From the NCBI RefSeq assembly GCF_963082655.1, contig NC_081553.1, positions 210,958,117 to 211,022,116 of the forward strand: a stretch of 64,000 nt of DNA, in the 5' to 3' direction. A model generated the notes under the pieces. The model saw only the letters and a list, made by a program, of their open reading frames with translations, was not told where the DNA came from and searched no databases. The DNA is from Stomoxys calcitrans. Taxonomy: Eukaryota; Arthropoda; Insecta; Diptera; Muscidae. A program made the position numbers and the translations under genes. Of the stretch, positions 44,130 through 55,871 are shown in pieces (position 1 is the stretch's first letter; each line of letters begins with the position of its first letter).

Positions 44130-45540
44130 AAGAGAAAAGGAAAACAGAATATTCAATTGGTATTGAGTAAAAAATTTTATTTCAATAAAAAAAACAAATT
44201 TTAGAAAAAAAGAATAAATAATTAAATCAATTTTGTTTTAAAGATTATATTATAGTCTTATGAAAATACGTTCAATTAAAAATAAATTTTATGAAAATAA
44301 GTCTCTTCTATTTTTTTTTAATTTGGTTTTTGGTAGAGAAGTATTATCATGTTATTAGATATTAAAATTGCTGCTAAAAACTCAACGAAAAAGAACTTTT
44401 AAATTTAATTATTCAATAAAAGATGGCCATTGACGATCGACGATCATCTTCTTCGTATATAATAGCTACTGTATAAGTATTAGCCATAGATGTTGATAGA
44501 TGCGTGATTGGCTAATCTCTTATGGAAAGGAGTTTAAAACGAAATGTTACCATCTTGCCGCCTTTCCTAGATTAACAAATACATGAATGAATGAATGAAT
44601 GAAAGAAATTCATCAATGATAGCCACCACCACCATTCAATGCGATTTCTTTCAAACGAGGGATTTCTTTCGTTCATTGCTTGTTGGTAAGTTGACTTTAA
44701 ATATTTGTTGTGGCTTATTTACTTGGTGGGCTACACTACTCTACCTCGCAATTACCGCAAGCCATCGTGAATGATAATCACCTCGACCGACAGCCAGTCA
44801 ATCGACCAGTCTATACCCAAATGTTTAGCTGTTGCTATATGAGCGGCATGTCTTTGGTGCGAGTGCCATGAGTGCGTCCAGGAAATGATAGCCAATTAAA
44901 TCAATGGATTCTTTTTCTTGGTTTCAAATTTAATTCATCTCAGATGGGGTATGTTTTTTGTTTGTTTTTTTTTTTTGCCTCTCAGTTGATTTGTTAACAG
45001 GTTTTTTTTTTGTTTGACTTTTTGGATTTCATTCATAATTTCATTGCAAGTATGTTTGGTCTATGTTGATTTCTCTCTGTGTCTGTGTGTCTGCCTGTCT
45101 ATTTGCCCATCAGGCTAAAATGTATGTCAGTTTGTCTTATCCAAGTCTTTGTTTAATCTTAAATTGTTGGTAATTACAAGCCATTGGAATTGCGGTGTTG
45201 ATGTTTCTCCAAAATAAGATTTTTTGGTTTTGAAGTTTTGATTGTAGTGGCATTCTGTCTCATTGAAGAACATTGGCGTAGCCATAGACGTAATGGGGGG
45301 GATGTATGAGATGTATATAAGAAAAATTTAATTTTACAATGGATTTGTGAGATTTAAAGTTTTGTGTTTATTTTCTTTAAAAAGAAAATTTTACAACATT
45401 TCCTACAAGTTTTGAAAAAAAATTTTGTTCTACGTAACTAAAATTTTAAAAAAAAAATATATAATTAAAAAAAAAATAAAATTTCTTACAAAAATTAAAT
45501 GTTGGATTTTTTTGGATAAAAATAAAATTTTGACAAAGGT
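44130..45540. other. unique intronic DNA upstream of the PAS-A exon
   Basis: Contains an AATG tetranucleotide run (44583-44603), CTTTCAAACGAGGGATTTCT and TTGCTTGTTGGTAAGTTGAC. No transposon recognised. A region of this type between repeats is where I would expect ss enhancers, but nothing in the sequence proves it. Confidence 0.4.
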
Positions 45541-45549
45541 TTCTATATA

Positions 45550-46085
45550 AATGGCGATGCTGGATATGCAGCCCATTGAGGCTTATATTCGGAACTGCGC
45601 CGCCAAGGTTGCGCTTAGGTTGAGGGAGCTCGGCATGTTGAAGGAGGATGGTTGCAGCCACCGTTCGATTCTGGGTTTTATGGACGGGGAGGGTAGACTG
45701 AGGAGGATCTCTGACTACCTGGCACCAATGCCGACAGGAGTGAGGGCAATCACGATTCGTTTTTCTGCGAGGGATGAATGAACAGCGCTTAAGTTGCGCT
45801 TAGGTTGAGGGAGCTCGGCATGTTGAAGGAGGATGGTTGCAGCCACCGTTCGATTCTGGGTGTTATGGACGGGGAGGGTAGACTGAGGAGCATCCCTGAC
45901 TACCAGGCACCAATGCCGACTGGAATGAGGGCATTCGCGATTCGTTTTCCTGGGAGGGATGCTGTATTTGAGGAGGATTAGAACTTGGTCTACAACGATG
46001 GCTCCAAGATAAAGTCAGGGACTGGATAGGGGGTCTTCTCTGACGCCCTCAATATCGATAGGTTCTGAGATTGGCGAACGAGCGT
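45550..46085 (+). pseudogene. non-LTR retrotransposon RNase H fragment with internal duplication
   Basis: Reads MQPIEAYIRNCAAKVALRLR EL, then DYLAPMPTGVRA, and after a ~185-bp tandem duplication (45611 and 45795) VYNDGSKIKSGTG*GVFSDA LNIDRF. This matches the RNase H domain at the C-terminus of I/R1/LOA-type ORF2, where the catalytic Asp sits in (Y/F)TDGSK. Several stops; dead. Confidence 0.65.
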
Positions 46086-46089
46086 ACGG

Positions 46090-47212
46090 TCGTTCGACCC
46101 ATTATGACTATATGATGCTTGGCTGAACCCATTTTCTTAAAATTGTGTGTTTGTGTTTCTTCGTCTGGAAGGAAACATAGGCTATATAATTTTTAGATAT
46201 CGGCTGGAGGCGGACCCTCCCCCTTACCCCGAAAATGCCACCCATATCCGATGGGCACAATAAGGGTTCAAATAAAAGGTATTGGAGATCAGAGAACAAA
46301 TATGGTATTAAAATTTGGGTCCAAGTACCCAGCGGGCCCCCCCAACCAGAAAACTCCTCTAAACAGATACATTCGAAGTACATGTCAATATGGGACTCAA
46401 ATGAAAAGCATTAAGCAGTAGATTACAAATATGGCATAAAACATTAGGTCCAAGTAATGGGAGGTCGCCCAACCCCAAATACCCCCAAATGAGCATATTA
46501 GCCAACCATGGCTAAAAGGGGACTCAAATGAAAGGTATTAGGAAGGAAATTAGGAGTATGACATTAAAATTTGCGTTCAAGTCTAGGTGGCATTTTTCCT
46601 CCTAAACATGGGTTATTTGACCCTTTATGACAATATGGGACTCAAATGAAAGGTATTTGAGGGTAGAAAATGAATTTGATATTCAATTTTGGAGCCAAGT
46701 GTTTTGGGGTACGCCCTAAAGCACCCTCTCAACTGAAATTCATTTCCGTTGGGTATAAAGAACGAATTTGATATATAATTTCAGTGCAAATTGCCGGTGG
46801 CCTCCCCAACCCCAAACACCCTCCAAACGGTTCATATTTACCGGCCATGGCAATGTGGAACTCAAATTAAACGGATTTGGAAATGCAGCACGAATTTGAT
46901 ATCCATATTTGAGTCGAAATGTCTGAGATGCCATCCCTCCCCTAATGAGAATATTACACTAAGGAAGAACATTACCATCAGGAACCGTCCCGCACTGCCA
47001 TGCATGGCATTGTACCTCGCTAATGTCGCCAACATTAAGAGGGGATAAACACCGCTTTGTCCGACGTTCTCGCCAGGGTTCGAACGCGTTCAGCGTCATA
47101 GGTTACAATGGCACGAATTCGATATCCGCATTCAGGGCGAAGTGTCCCCACCCTAAAAATATATTAGAGAGTTATAGAAGGCGATGCGGAGCGGGCCCGG
47201 TTCAGCTAGTTT
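46090..47212 (+). mobile_element. tandem-repeat element with GGGACTCAAATGAAAGGTAT units
   Basis: Five to six units of roughly 110-130 bp around GGGACTCAAATGAAAGGTAT, AATTTGATATTCAATTTTGG and CACCCCAACCCC-like sequence. It closes with GATGCGGAGCGGGCCCGGTT CAGCTAG|T at 47185-47210. A GC-rich symmetric segment followed by CTAG before T is what a Helitron/Helentron 3' end looks like, but the other end is not identified. A SINE B-box fragment (CCAGGGTTCGAAC) sits near 47072. Confidence 0.5.
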
Positions 47213-47214
47213 TT

Positions 47215-48510
47215 TATAAAAATTAAATTTCGATAAAATTGTGTATAGAAAAAGGGATATAATTAAATAAATTCTATAAAGATAAAGTTTTTAATAATAT
47301 TTCCCTAAAAATTAACGTTTAATCAGTTTTATCACATTTGCAATAAAAACATTTTTTTTTTAATTTTCTAAATAAATGACATTTCAAAAAAAATATTCTA
47401 TAAAAATAAAATTTTGCCAAAATTCTTGCCCCCTTTTCTGCTCTGCAACCCACGCCTTTGCTCAAAAGGTTAATTACCTCGAAAACTACTAGTTTTACAC
47501 ATCTCCCCTTGATTACATTTTAAATATCACTCAGGTATCAAATCATTGATGCCTTGCAGCTTCAAATCTGGTCTGCAGACCTTTCTCCCAGTATTTGGTT
47601 TGATATGAGTTGTTCTATAATTTCATTGTTTAATGACATTTTAATAGAAGAGCGTTTGTGGGCCAAAGGAAATGGACTAGACAGAAAGAATGACAAGGCT
47701 GGCCATTTTCGAGTACAATGTTTGAATCTTAAGATTTTTATATCCAATTGCATTACTTTTCTCTAAACTTTGGTATTCATTACTAATGTGGGATATAAGG
47801 AATTGGAATCATCGAAGAAGTTCGAGTGGGGGCATATTTAAACATATTTTTTCCTCTCCCCTTAAAGTTGTAAAATAAATGTGTTGTGGATGAAAAAGTT
47901 TCCAAATCAGCTGCTATTGATTTTTCCTGGGGTTTTAACTGTTTTTATTCTAACAATATCAATACTTCATTCAATGTATAATATTTGCATTGTAAACGCT
48001 TAAGTAATACGTTTTACTTCATTCAGACTTGTATTTTCCAAAGGCAAGGCAAAGTTTTAGGTATAAAAAAAAATTCCTATTGTACTAAATATAATGAAGT
48101 CTCCAATAATAATAATAAACAATTTAACATAAATTGCAACTTCCTCATTTTAAATTATGGATCTTACTATGCATATCAATCAAATGGCAATTTTTTAATT
48201 AACATTTTACATACCCCCGTAATTACGATTTAAAATCTCTAACATTGTTGTTGATTTTTTTTCAAGCTTCTTGACAGCAAACACCTTTGCCAGAATCAGT
48301 ATAATTGTATTCGATATGTTCAACAATAGTTAATATTGGTTTGAAGTGCTGCATATGATTGACAATATAATTGAAGTATAACAATACAAATCTTGTATTG
48401 TATGTAGATACAGAAGAAGGGTAATCTTGTAGAACGAATTAATTGACTACAAAAAATTAATTAGGTAACCAATTAGAATGTTTAACAATGATTTAGTATT
48501 AGACGGCCAC
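47215..48510. other. AT-rich non-repetitive intronic DNA
   Basis: No recognised element; several short ORFs with AT-driven composition. Confidence 0.35.
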
Positions 48511-48517
48511 AACGGCT

Positions 48518-48850
48518 ATGAGACTCAAGGTCTCATATCATTACGGTATAATCGAGGAACCATACAGGCTGAAGAGGTTTCCAATCAGATACCTGAGTCT
48601 ATACTTGAAGTTGAGTGCTAGGCGCTACTGCCAGTGGAAAGATCGTGGGTTGACCGAACTCTTGTATTGCAATCTGGAAGTCCACGTTAAACGGATAGAC
48701 AGAGTGCGAATGGTTGTCAACATTGAGATCAGGTTCGTATACCTGACCATAATACGGCCTTTCAGATGGATATCCGGGCGATCACGGAATGCGGGTGGAG
48801 ATATTTATGTTAACGCGAGGGGGAAAGCAAGATTCGCAGACGATTAACAG
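48518..48850 (+). other. unassigned 109-codon ORF
   Basis: Open frame starting MRLKVSYHYGIIEEPYRLKR and ending GDIYVNARGKARFADD. GC-richer than its surroundings and preceded by GACGGCCACAACGGC, like the SINE-type GGCCACCGTGGC, so it is probably the body of a repeat rather than a gene. No homology recognised. Confidence 0.2.
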
Positions 48851-48954
48851 TGAAGACCAGACGACAAACGACAAACGCCCATATAGAACTCTGGAACAGT
48901 AAAACGGTCTTTTTCTTTTTTTTTTACTTCAATCTGATATTTTTATGCCATATG

Positions 48955-49545
48955 CGGAATCTACTCCCGAAAACCTTTCATTTGAGCCCCATATTGATAT
49001 GATCGTTAAATTTGTCTGCTTGGAGGAGTTTTGCGGTTAGGTCGACTCCCTGGGTACTTGGACCCGTCATCGTATTACACTCTTCAATACCTTATATTTG
49101 ATACCCACATTGTTCTTATCGGTCCATATTTGTTTTTGGGTTGTACTTTTGGGGTAAGGGGTAGAGTCCGCCCCCTTCTAATATCTACAAATTATAAAGC
49201 CTATTTGAAAATTTGGGGTCAAGTCCTAGAGGGGCCGCCCCACCCCAAAAGTCACGCCCAACCTGACGTATTGGTGATCGGGGCAATATGGGATTCAAAC
49301 GAAAGGTATTTGAGAGTAGAATACAAAAATTATACAAAAATTTGGGTCAATTCCCAAGGAGTAGCCCACCCCAAAATTATGGCCCAAATGGACATGTATA
49401 CCAAACGGGACAATATGGGATTCTAATAAAAGTTATTTAAGAGTTAAATACGTATATAAATAATTTTCAAATTTTGATGTCAAAAGAGTGCCGCAAACAC
49501 TTGTGGGTGTAGCGAAGCACATTAGGCCAGGTAGTATTTTATAAT
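48955..49545 (+). mobile_element. second copy of the CAAATGAAAGGTAT element
   Basis: Three units (GGGATTCAAACGAAAGGTAT, TATTGATATGATCG), closing with GTGTAGCGAAGCACATTAGG CCAGGTAGT, a decayed version of the CTAGT end at 47.2 kb. Confidence 0.5.
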
Positions 49546-49652
49546 CCTCGAAAAATCGCCAACCTCTTCAGAACATGAGCTGGTTTCATACGGATTATTG
49601 GTAACTGCATTATTATTAGTTTGCCCCTGTTCCTTAGTGAATTATTATTATA

Positions 49653-49889
49653 TTGGGTTGCCCAAAAAGTAATTGCGGATTTTTCATATAATCGGCGTTG
49701 ACAAATTTTTTCACAGCTTGTGACTCTATAATTGCATTCTTTCTTCTGTCAGTTATCAGCTGTTACTTTAAGCTTGCTTTAGAAAAAAAGTGTAAAAAAA
49801 GTATATTTGATTAAAGTTCATTCTAAGTTGTATTAAAAATGCATTTACTTTCTTTTAAAAAATCCGCAATTACTTTTTGGGCAACCCAA
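49653..49889 (+). mobile_element. 237-bp mariner-type MITE, copy A
   Basis: Terminal inverted repeats TTGGGTTGCCCAAAAAGTAA followed by TTGCGGATTTTT, flanked by TA on both sides (49651-49652 and 49890-49891), the target duplication of Tc1/mariner elements. No ORF, so it was mobilised in trans. Confidence 0.9.
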
Positions 49890-49914
49890 TATATGCATTT
49901 CATGGCCATTTAGT

Positions 49915-50560
49915 ATAGGAAAATTTACAACATTTTTAATTTCGATTTTTAAAAAAATGTTGGCCAAAAAATTTTATTAAGGAAATTCCTTAAAAAAATT
50001 TTTAAAGAAATTTTTATCAAAAAATGTTGGTCAAAAAATTTAAAAAAAAAAATTATTGTTAAAAAATTTGAAGGAACTTTTATTTAAAAATTATAAAGAA
50101 ATTATTGTCAAAAAACAAAATTTTTGTCAAAAATTAAAAAAAAAAAATTGTCAAAAAATTTTAAGAAATTTTTTGTTAAAAAATTTAAAGAAATTTTTCT
50201 CAAGAAAAAAGTTTACAGCTTTTATGGAAATTTCACAAATTGTCTATCGTTTGTGAAATTTTGCATAAAAGTAAACTTTCGTTGAAAAAAATTTCTTTAA
50301 ATTTTTTTAAGAAAAAATTTCTTTAAATTTTTTTAAGAAAAATTTCTTTAAATTTTTTGACAAAAACATTTTTTAAATTTTTTTATAATAATTCTTGTTG
50401 AAACTTTTTATAAGAAATGTTGTCAACTTTTTATTTCTATATAAAAAAGGTTTTGTAATCCATAAAAGTTCGCGGGGTCACCATTTTACAATTTTTTTAA
50501 AGAAAATATTGCAAAAACTTATTCGAAATTTTATTTAAATTATATTTTACAGAAAATTAA
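49915..50560. repeat. AT-rich foldback region
   Basis: Left part is made of GTCAAAAAATTTTAAGAAAT units and right part of TTTCTTTAAATTTTTTTAAG units, i.e. the two halves are roughly inverted around the hairpin at 50208-50279. Non-coding. Confidence 0.6.
50208..50279. repeat. strong hairpin at the foldback centre
   Basis: Left arm AAAGTTTACAGCTTTTATGG then AAATTTCACAAA; right arm TTTGTGAAATTTTGCATAAA AGTAAACTTT. They pair over about 30 bp with one two-base bulge and one or two mismatches; loop TTGTCTATCG (approx.). Confidence 0.8.
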
Positions 50561-50739
50561 ACTTAAATTGGATTTAACCAAAATATTTTTCAAAATTTTA
50601 TTTTTATAGGTAGTTTTGTCAAAATTTGTCATACATATAGATTTTCGAAATTATGAATAATTTTTTTGTCGAAATTTTACTTAAAAAAAACATTATTTAA
50701 GGCAGGAAACTTCATATTTAAAAAATTACTATGTATGTT

Positions 50740-51530
50740 ATGTCAAACCCCTCTATAAAACACGGTATTTTGGCATATAGGTTTCCAATTTTTATGGCCG
50801 TTTGAGACAGCCGTAATTGAATGCCTGTCCCAAACAACCATTAAAAGCATAAAATCATCTTAAACTTAAACACTTAAAAGCAATTAAATGATTTAAACAA
50901 AAACATGTTCGAAAACATTTGCAATAATCGCGTGAATGAAAATGGCAACAATGTGTGTCTTGTTCATGTAACGTGATATTTCTTTGCACTATTTTTTTGC
51001 AAAAACAAAAAAAAAGCAAACGTTAATCGTTACATTTACTGTAAAGTGTGAAGAAAAATTTTTAACAAGATTATGATGTTTGTCACAGTCTCGGCTAACA
51101 TTAAATGCGCATGCCTAACAATTAAAGATTGGATGTTACCAGGGAGTGGGGGAAATATGGGCAAATCATGTTTGGTACACATGAAAAAAATAGTATAAAT
51201 GGCAATTGCTATTCCATAATCAATAAGAATCTTTCATTCTAGTGATATTGACTATCATGGTCAAACAGCCGGTATCTCTCCCCTTTGAGAGATTAATGGA
51301 AAATATATTAAATCAATGACCAAGCCATAATGAAAATTTAGCCATTAACATTCCATTAAGCTACAGGGCAAAAGTTCTCAATAAGTGCTGTCCGATTAAA
51401 GATTTATCTCAACAATAAAGGACTTCTTTTTTCTAGACGAGTCCGAACGGCATGCCGCAGTGTGACACCTTTTTTTGAGGAGAAGTTTTTACATGGCATA
51501 GTAATACAAAAATATCGCCGCTGAACATTT
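50740..51530. other. unique intronic DNA
   Basis: Includes a short hairpin (50800-50810 GTTTGAGACAG with 50825-50835 CTGTCCCAAAC) and ATGCGCATGCCTAACAATTA. No repeat family recognised. Confidence 0.4.
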
Positions 51531-51535
51531 TATGA

Positions 51536-51612
51536 TGCTCTCGCTAGGATTTGAACCCAGCCCTTCAGCGTCATAAGCGGACATGCTATCCTCTGCGCTA
51601 CGGTGGCCTTCA
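51536..51612 (-). mobile_element. tRNA-like SINE head with A and B boxes
   Basis: On the minus strand: GGCCACCGTAGCGCAGAGGA TAGC... gives an A box (TAGCGCAGAGG), and about 30 nt on, CTGGGTTCAAATCC is a good B box. The ends do not pair as an acceptor stem, so I call a SINE head rather than a tRNA gene. Confidence 0.6.
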
Positions 51613-51649
51613 TAATAGGCAACCACGCCATATGGGCAACCATAACAAC

Positions 51650-52175
51650 CAAAAATAGTTTGATGCTACCAAAGGTAGTGTGATACAACCAAAGATAGTT
51701 TGATAAAATCAAAGGCAGTTTGATTCAAACAAAAATAGTTTGATACAACAAAAGTTAGTTTAGTATAATCACATGTAGTTTGTTACTGCTTCAGATTGTT
51801 CACACAAACGAAGTTAGTTTGATACAACGAAAGCCAATTTAATGCAACCAATTTGATGCCATCAAAATTAGTTTGATTCAACCAAAAGTAGTTTGATAGA
51901 AGCAAAGGAAGTTTGGAACAAGCAAAGGCAGATTGATACAACCAAAGATAGTTTGATATTACCAAAGGCAGTTTGATACAACCAAAGTAGTTTGATACAA
52001 GCCAAGGAAGTTAGGAACAAGCAAAGGCAGATTGATACAACCAAAGCTAGTTCGATATTACCAAAGGCAGTTTGATACAACCAAAGATAATTTGATTCAA
52101 TCAAAGATAATTTGATTCAATCAAAGATGATTTGATTCAATCAAAGATAATTTGATAGAACCAAAAATGATTTGA
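51650..52175 (+). repeat. AGTTTGATACAACCAAAG minisatellite
   Basis: About 26 units of 19-20 bp (TTTGATACAACCAAAGATAG). The array stops where the transposon at 52.18-54.0 kb begins and resumes after it at 54.0-54.19 kb. Confidence 0.9.
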
Positions 52176-52179
52176 AACG

Positions 52180-54000
52180 CTTAAAAGTTCGGTCGGGCCG
52201 AATTTTATATACCCTCCACCATGGATGGCATTTGTTAAGTTCTTTGGCCGATATCTCTTTATAGACAAACAAATGATAATGGATAAGAATAGCCTTGCTA
52301 TTTCAGCTATGAACCGATGGGTGCCATACTTGGTTTGGTTGTTGGAGACCAAAGTGGAATTCATTGAGCAAAATTTCAGCCAAATCGGATAAAAATTGTG
52401 CCCTACAGTGGCTCAAAAAAAAAATTGGGACATCTGTTTATATGGGAGCTATTGTATATCAGATTAGGGACCATATTTAACACATACATTAAAGGTCATA
52501 CAAGAAGTCCTTGTGCGAAATTTCAGCCAAATCGGGTAAAATTTAATCCGTCTAGGGGCTCAAGAAGTATTATTGGGAGATCGGTTTATATTGGAGCTAT
52601 AACAGATTGTAAGCCTATTTGATCCGTACTTGGGGCAGTTCTTGATGCTCAAACCAGAACACTTCATGCAAAATTTCAGCTCAATCAGATAATAATTGCG
52701 CCCTATAGAGGCTCACGAAGTCATGATCCGAGATCGGATTATATGGAAGCTATTTCAGGTTATGAACCGATTTGAACCATACTTGGCGCACTTGTTAGAA
52801 GTTAGAAGAAAATACGTTATGCAAAATTTCAGCTTAATCAGATAATAAGTGAGCCCTCTAGCGGTTCAAGAAGTCACGATCCGAAATCGGTTTATATGGT
52901 AGCTTTATTAGGCTATGACTCTATTTTGACCATACTTGGCACAGTTGTTATGGTTAAACCAAAACACTTCGTGCAAAATTTCAGCCATATCGGATAATAA
53001 TTGCGCCCTCTAGCGGCTCAAGAAGTCAAGAACCGAGATCGGTTTATATGGGAGCTATATCAGGTTATGAACCGATCATGACCGTACTCGGCAGAATTTC
53101 AGCCAAATCGGATAAGAATTGTGCCTATAGTGGCTCAAGAAATAAAACTGGAATATCTGTTTACATAGGAGCTATATCAGGTTATGGACTGATTCAGGTC
53201 ATATTTTAAACGTACCATTATTGATGATCCAACCAGAACACTTCATGCAAAACTTCAGCCAACGGATAATAATTTCGCCCTGTAGAGGCTCACAAAGTCA
53301 AGATCCGAGATCGGTTTATATGGGAGCCATATCGGATTATGAACCTATTTGGACCAGTCGGCACAGTTGTTGTGGTCAAACCAAAACAAATCAGATAATA
53401 ATTGCGCCCTCTAGCGGCTCAAAAAGTCAAGATCCGAGATCGGTTTATATGGGAGCTATATCACGTTATGAACCGATTAAGACCGTACTCGGCAGAGTTG
53501 TTGGAAGTCAAAATAAAACACTCGTAGCAAAATTTTAGTCAAATTGGATAATAATTGTGCCCTCTAGCGGCTCAAGAAGTCAAGATCCGAGATTGGTTTA
53601 TATGGGAGCTATATCAGGTTATGAACCGATTAAGATCAAACCCTACAGGGTTGTTGGAAGTCAAAATAAAGCACTCGTAGCAAAATTTTAGTCAAATCGG
53701 ATAAGAATTGCGCCATCTAGAGGCTCAAGAAGTCAAGAACCGATATCGGTTTATATGGCAGCTATACCAAAACATGGACCGTTTTGGCCCATTTACAATC
53801 CCAACCGACCTGCAAGAAGTATTTACGTAAAATTTCAATCGCCTAGCTTTACTCCATCGAAAGTTAGCGTGCTTTCGACAAACAGACGGACGGACAGGGC
53901 TACATCGACTACTTTTTTGGGACTGAGATCAATATTTCGAAGTGCGACAAACGGAATGACGAAAATAGTACACCCCCATCCTATGGTGGAGGGTATAACA
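52180..54000 (+). mobile_element. tandem-unit transposon, most complete copy
   Basis: Begins AAAAGTTCGGTCGGGCCGAA TTTTATATACCCTCCACCAT and ends CCATCCTATGGTGGAGGGTA TAAC, so TATACCCTCCACCAT is present inverted at the two ends. Inside are about nine units of ~150-170 bp (GATCGGTTTATATGGGAGCT, GCGCCCTCTAGCGGCTCAAG, AAATTTCAGCCAAATCGGAT), then the end module TTCGACAAACAGACGGACGG. No transposase ORF. It sits inside the AGTTTGATACAACCAAAG array. Confidence 0.75.
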
Positions 54001-54190
54001 ACCAAAGGCCGTTTGTTAAAACCAAAGATAGTTTGATAAGCCAAAGGCAATTTTAACCAAAGGTAGTTTGATAAAACCAAAAGTTGTTTGATACAACCAA
54101 AAGCAGTTTGATACAACCAAAAGTAGTTTGATTCGACCAAAAGTAGTTTGAAACAAACATAGATAGTTGGCTACAAGCAAAAATATTTTG
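54001..54190 (+). repeat. AGTTTGATACAACCAAA minisatellite, right part
   Basis: Nine to ten units directly abutting the transposon end; same family as 51.65-52.18 kb. Confidence 0.85.
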
Positions 54191-54199
54191 AAACAAACA

Positions 54200-55490
54200 A
54201 AACTGATACTATTAAAGCATAACTTAAAATTTTTATTTAAAAAAAAAAATTATTTATGTGTTTTCCCCCTTTTTTTAAGAAATGATGACTGAAATGGTTT
54301 GTGACAAATAAAAAATGTTTATATTTTAAAACAGTAATCTGTTTATTTTTTATGTGTACCCAACAATATTTACCAAATTTTTTGTTAGACATTTTCTGTA
54401 TTGACCAACATTTTTCCTTGCATGGCTCATGTGTGAAATATTAATGCCAATATTTAAGCATCTGTCTATAAATTATGCAAAAAGAACTCATAGAGTGGCA
54501 AAAAAAAAAGTGCGTTTGCAAAACCATTTGTCCATGCGTCTGTCTCACATATGTCTTGCTGAGATGTTCATCCTATATGATGTTAAGCTAAAGCATGAGC
54601 TTTAATGTTCGAAGCGATGTCTAGCTAGCTTGTTTATTGCTGTTAGATTTTTCCATTTTTCCACACGGTTATTTTTTTTTTAATTTTTTGTTTTAGTAGC
54701 TGTTAATTGTTGAAACGCATGCGAATCTAAACTAAGGTATCTATCTATATTAGTTGAAATTTACGTTTATATGATTCGTTATTTACTTCTTTATCATTTT
54801 GTGTTAAAAGAGATTTTTTTTGTTTTTTCGTTTTTTGTGTTGCGGCTGCTTCCCGAAGTCTGCTCCCAGCCAGTCAACCATTTGCCAGAGTGGCAATTAA
54901 AAACCGTATGGTCGGTGTTGTTTTGCGATTGGTGTTTGAAATTTTTTAATAAATATTTATATCTTAAATTACAGTTAATCATAAATATTAAAGTAAGTTT
55001 AAGGCAGACACTTTGCTTGCCAGCCAGGGAGTTTGCTAGCCAACCAGCCAGTTGGCCCCAAAAAACGCCATCAAGAAATAAAAACTAAAGTCATGTATTT
55101 TCACGCTCTGGGAATCTGGCATCGTTTCGCTAGCTGCTGTTGTTACATATTTTTTTTTTTCATTTATTTTGGTTTATATATCTTTGAGAAGATTGACAAG
55201 CTGGTTTGGTCTAAGAAAACTGTAAGATGATTAAAATCAGAGTAGGAGGTAATATGACAACATGTGAGAGAGTCTTCGAATTTGAGTATGTTTCTAAGTT
55301 TACAGTCTACCAAAAAAAAAAAAAAATAAAACAATCTGAATCTTATGAAGGCTTTTAGGCAAACGATTTTGGGGTATTTGAAAAACAAGCTTGGGTAAAC
55401 GGTAATGTTCCTAGAAAATTAGTGTAGAAATCTGTTTAAAATTGTTTTATGCTGGCAATGATATTTTTGTAACCATACTTGATAGTACAA
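54200..55490. other. unique intronic DNA
   Basis: Non-repetitive, mixed composition (for example GCAGACACTTTGCTTGCCAG, CAACCAGCCAGTTGGCCCCA). Short ORFs at 54771-55230 show no motif. Candidate regulatory region by exclusion. Confidence 0.4.
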
Positions 55491-55499
55491 AATATTTTT

Positions 55500-55870
55500 T
55501 GTACAAACTAGGATAGTTTGATACAACCCAAGGTAGTTTGATATCATGCAAGGCAATTTGATGGAAAGCGAGGTGGTTTGATACAACCAAAAAAAATTGA
55601 TACAACCAAATATTGTTTGATACAATATAAGGTAATGTGATACAACCAAAAAGAGTTTGATACAACCAAAAAAAGTTTGATAAAACCAAAAAAAGTTTGA
55701 TACAACCAAAAAAAGTTTGATTCAATCAAAAAGAAGTTGATGTTACCAAAGGTGGTTTGAAACAACCAGAGATCGTTTGATACAATTCAAAATAGTTTGA
55801 TACAACGAAAAATAGTTTCATACAACCAAAAATAGTTTGATTCAACGAAATAAAGTTTCATACAAAACAA
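55500..55870 (+). repeat. TTTGATACAACCAAAAA minisatellite
   Basis: About 19 units; several minus-strand ORFs across it (Trp/Leu/Tyr-rich) reflect the period. It runs straight into a tandem-unit transposon end at 55.87 kb. Confidence 0.9.
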
Positions 55871-55871
55871 G

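Noticed and set aside
50800..50835. Short GTTTGAGACAG/CTGTCCCAAAC hairpin as a miRNA
   Set aside because: An 11-bp stem is too short for a pre-miRNA and no flanking pairing is seen.
51536..51612. tRNA gene
   Set aside because: A and B boxes are present, but the ends do not form an acceptor stem and the same head appears at 40.8 kb with a SINE-type tail.
55419..55765. Overlapping Trp/Leu/Tyr-rich minus-strand ORFs of 73-96 codons
   Set aside because: Produced by the 19-bp TTTGATACAACCAAAAA repeat; open in several frames at once.
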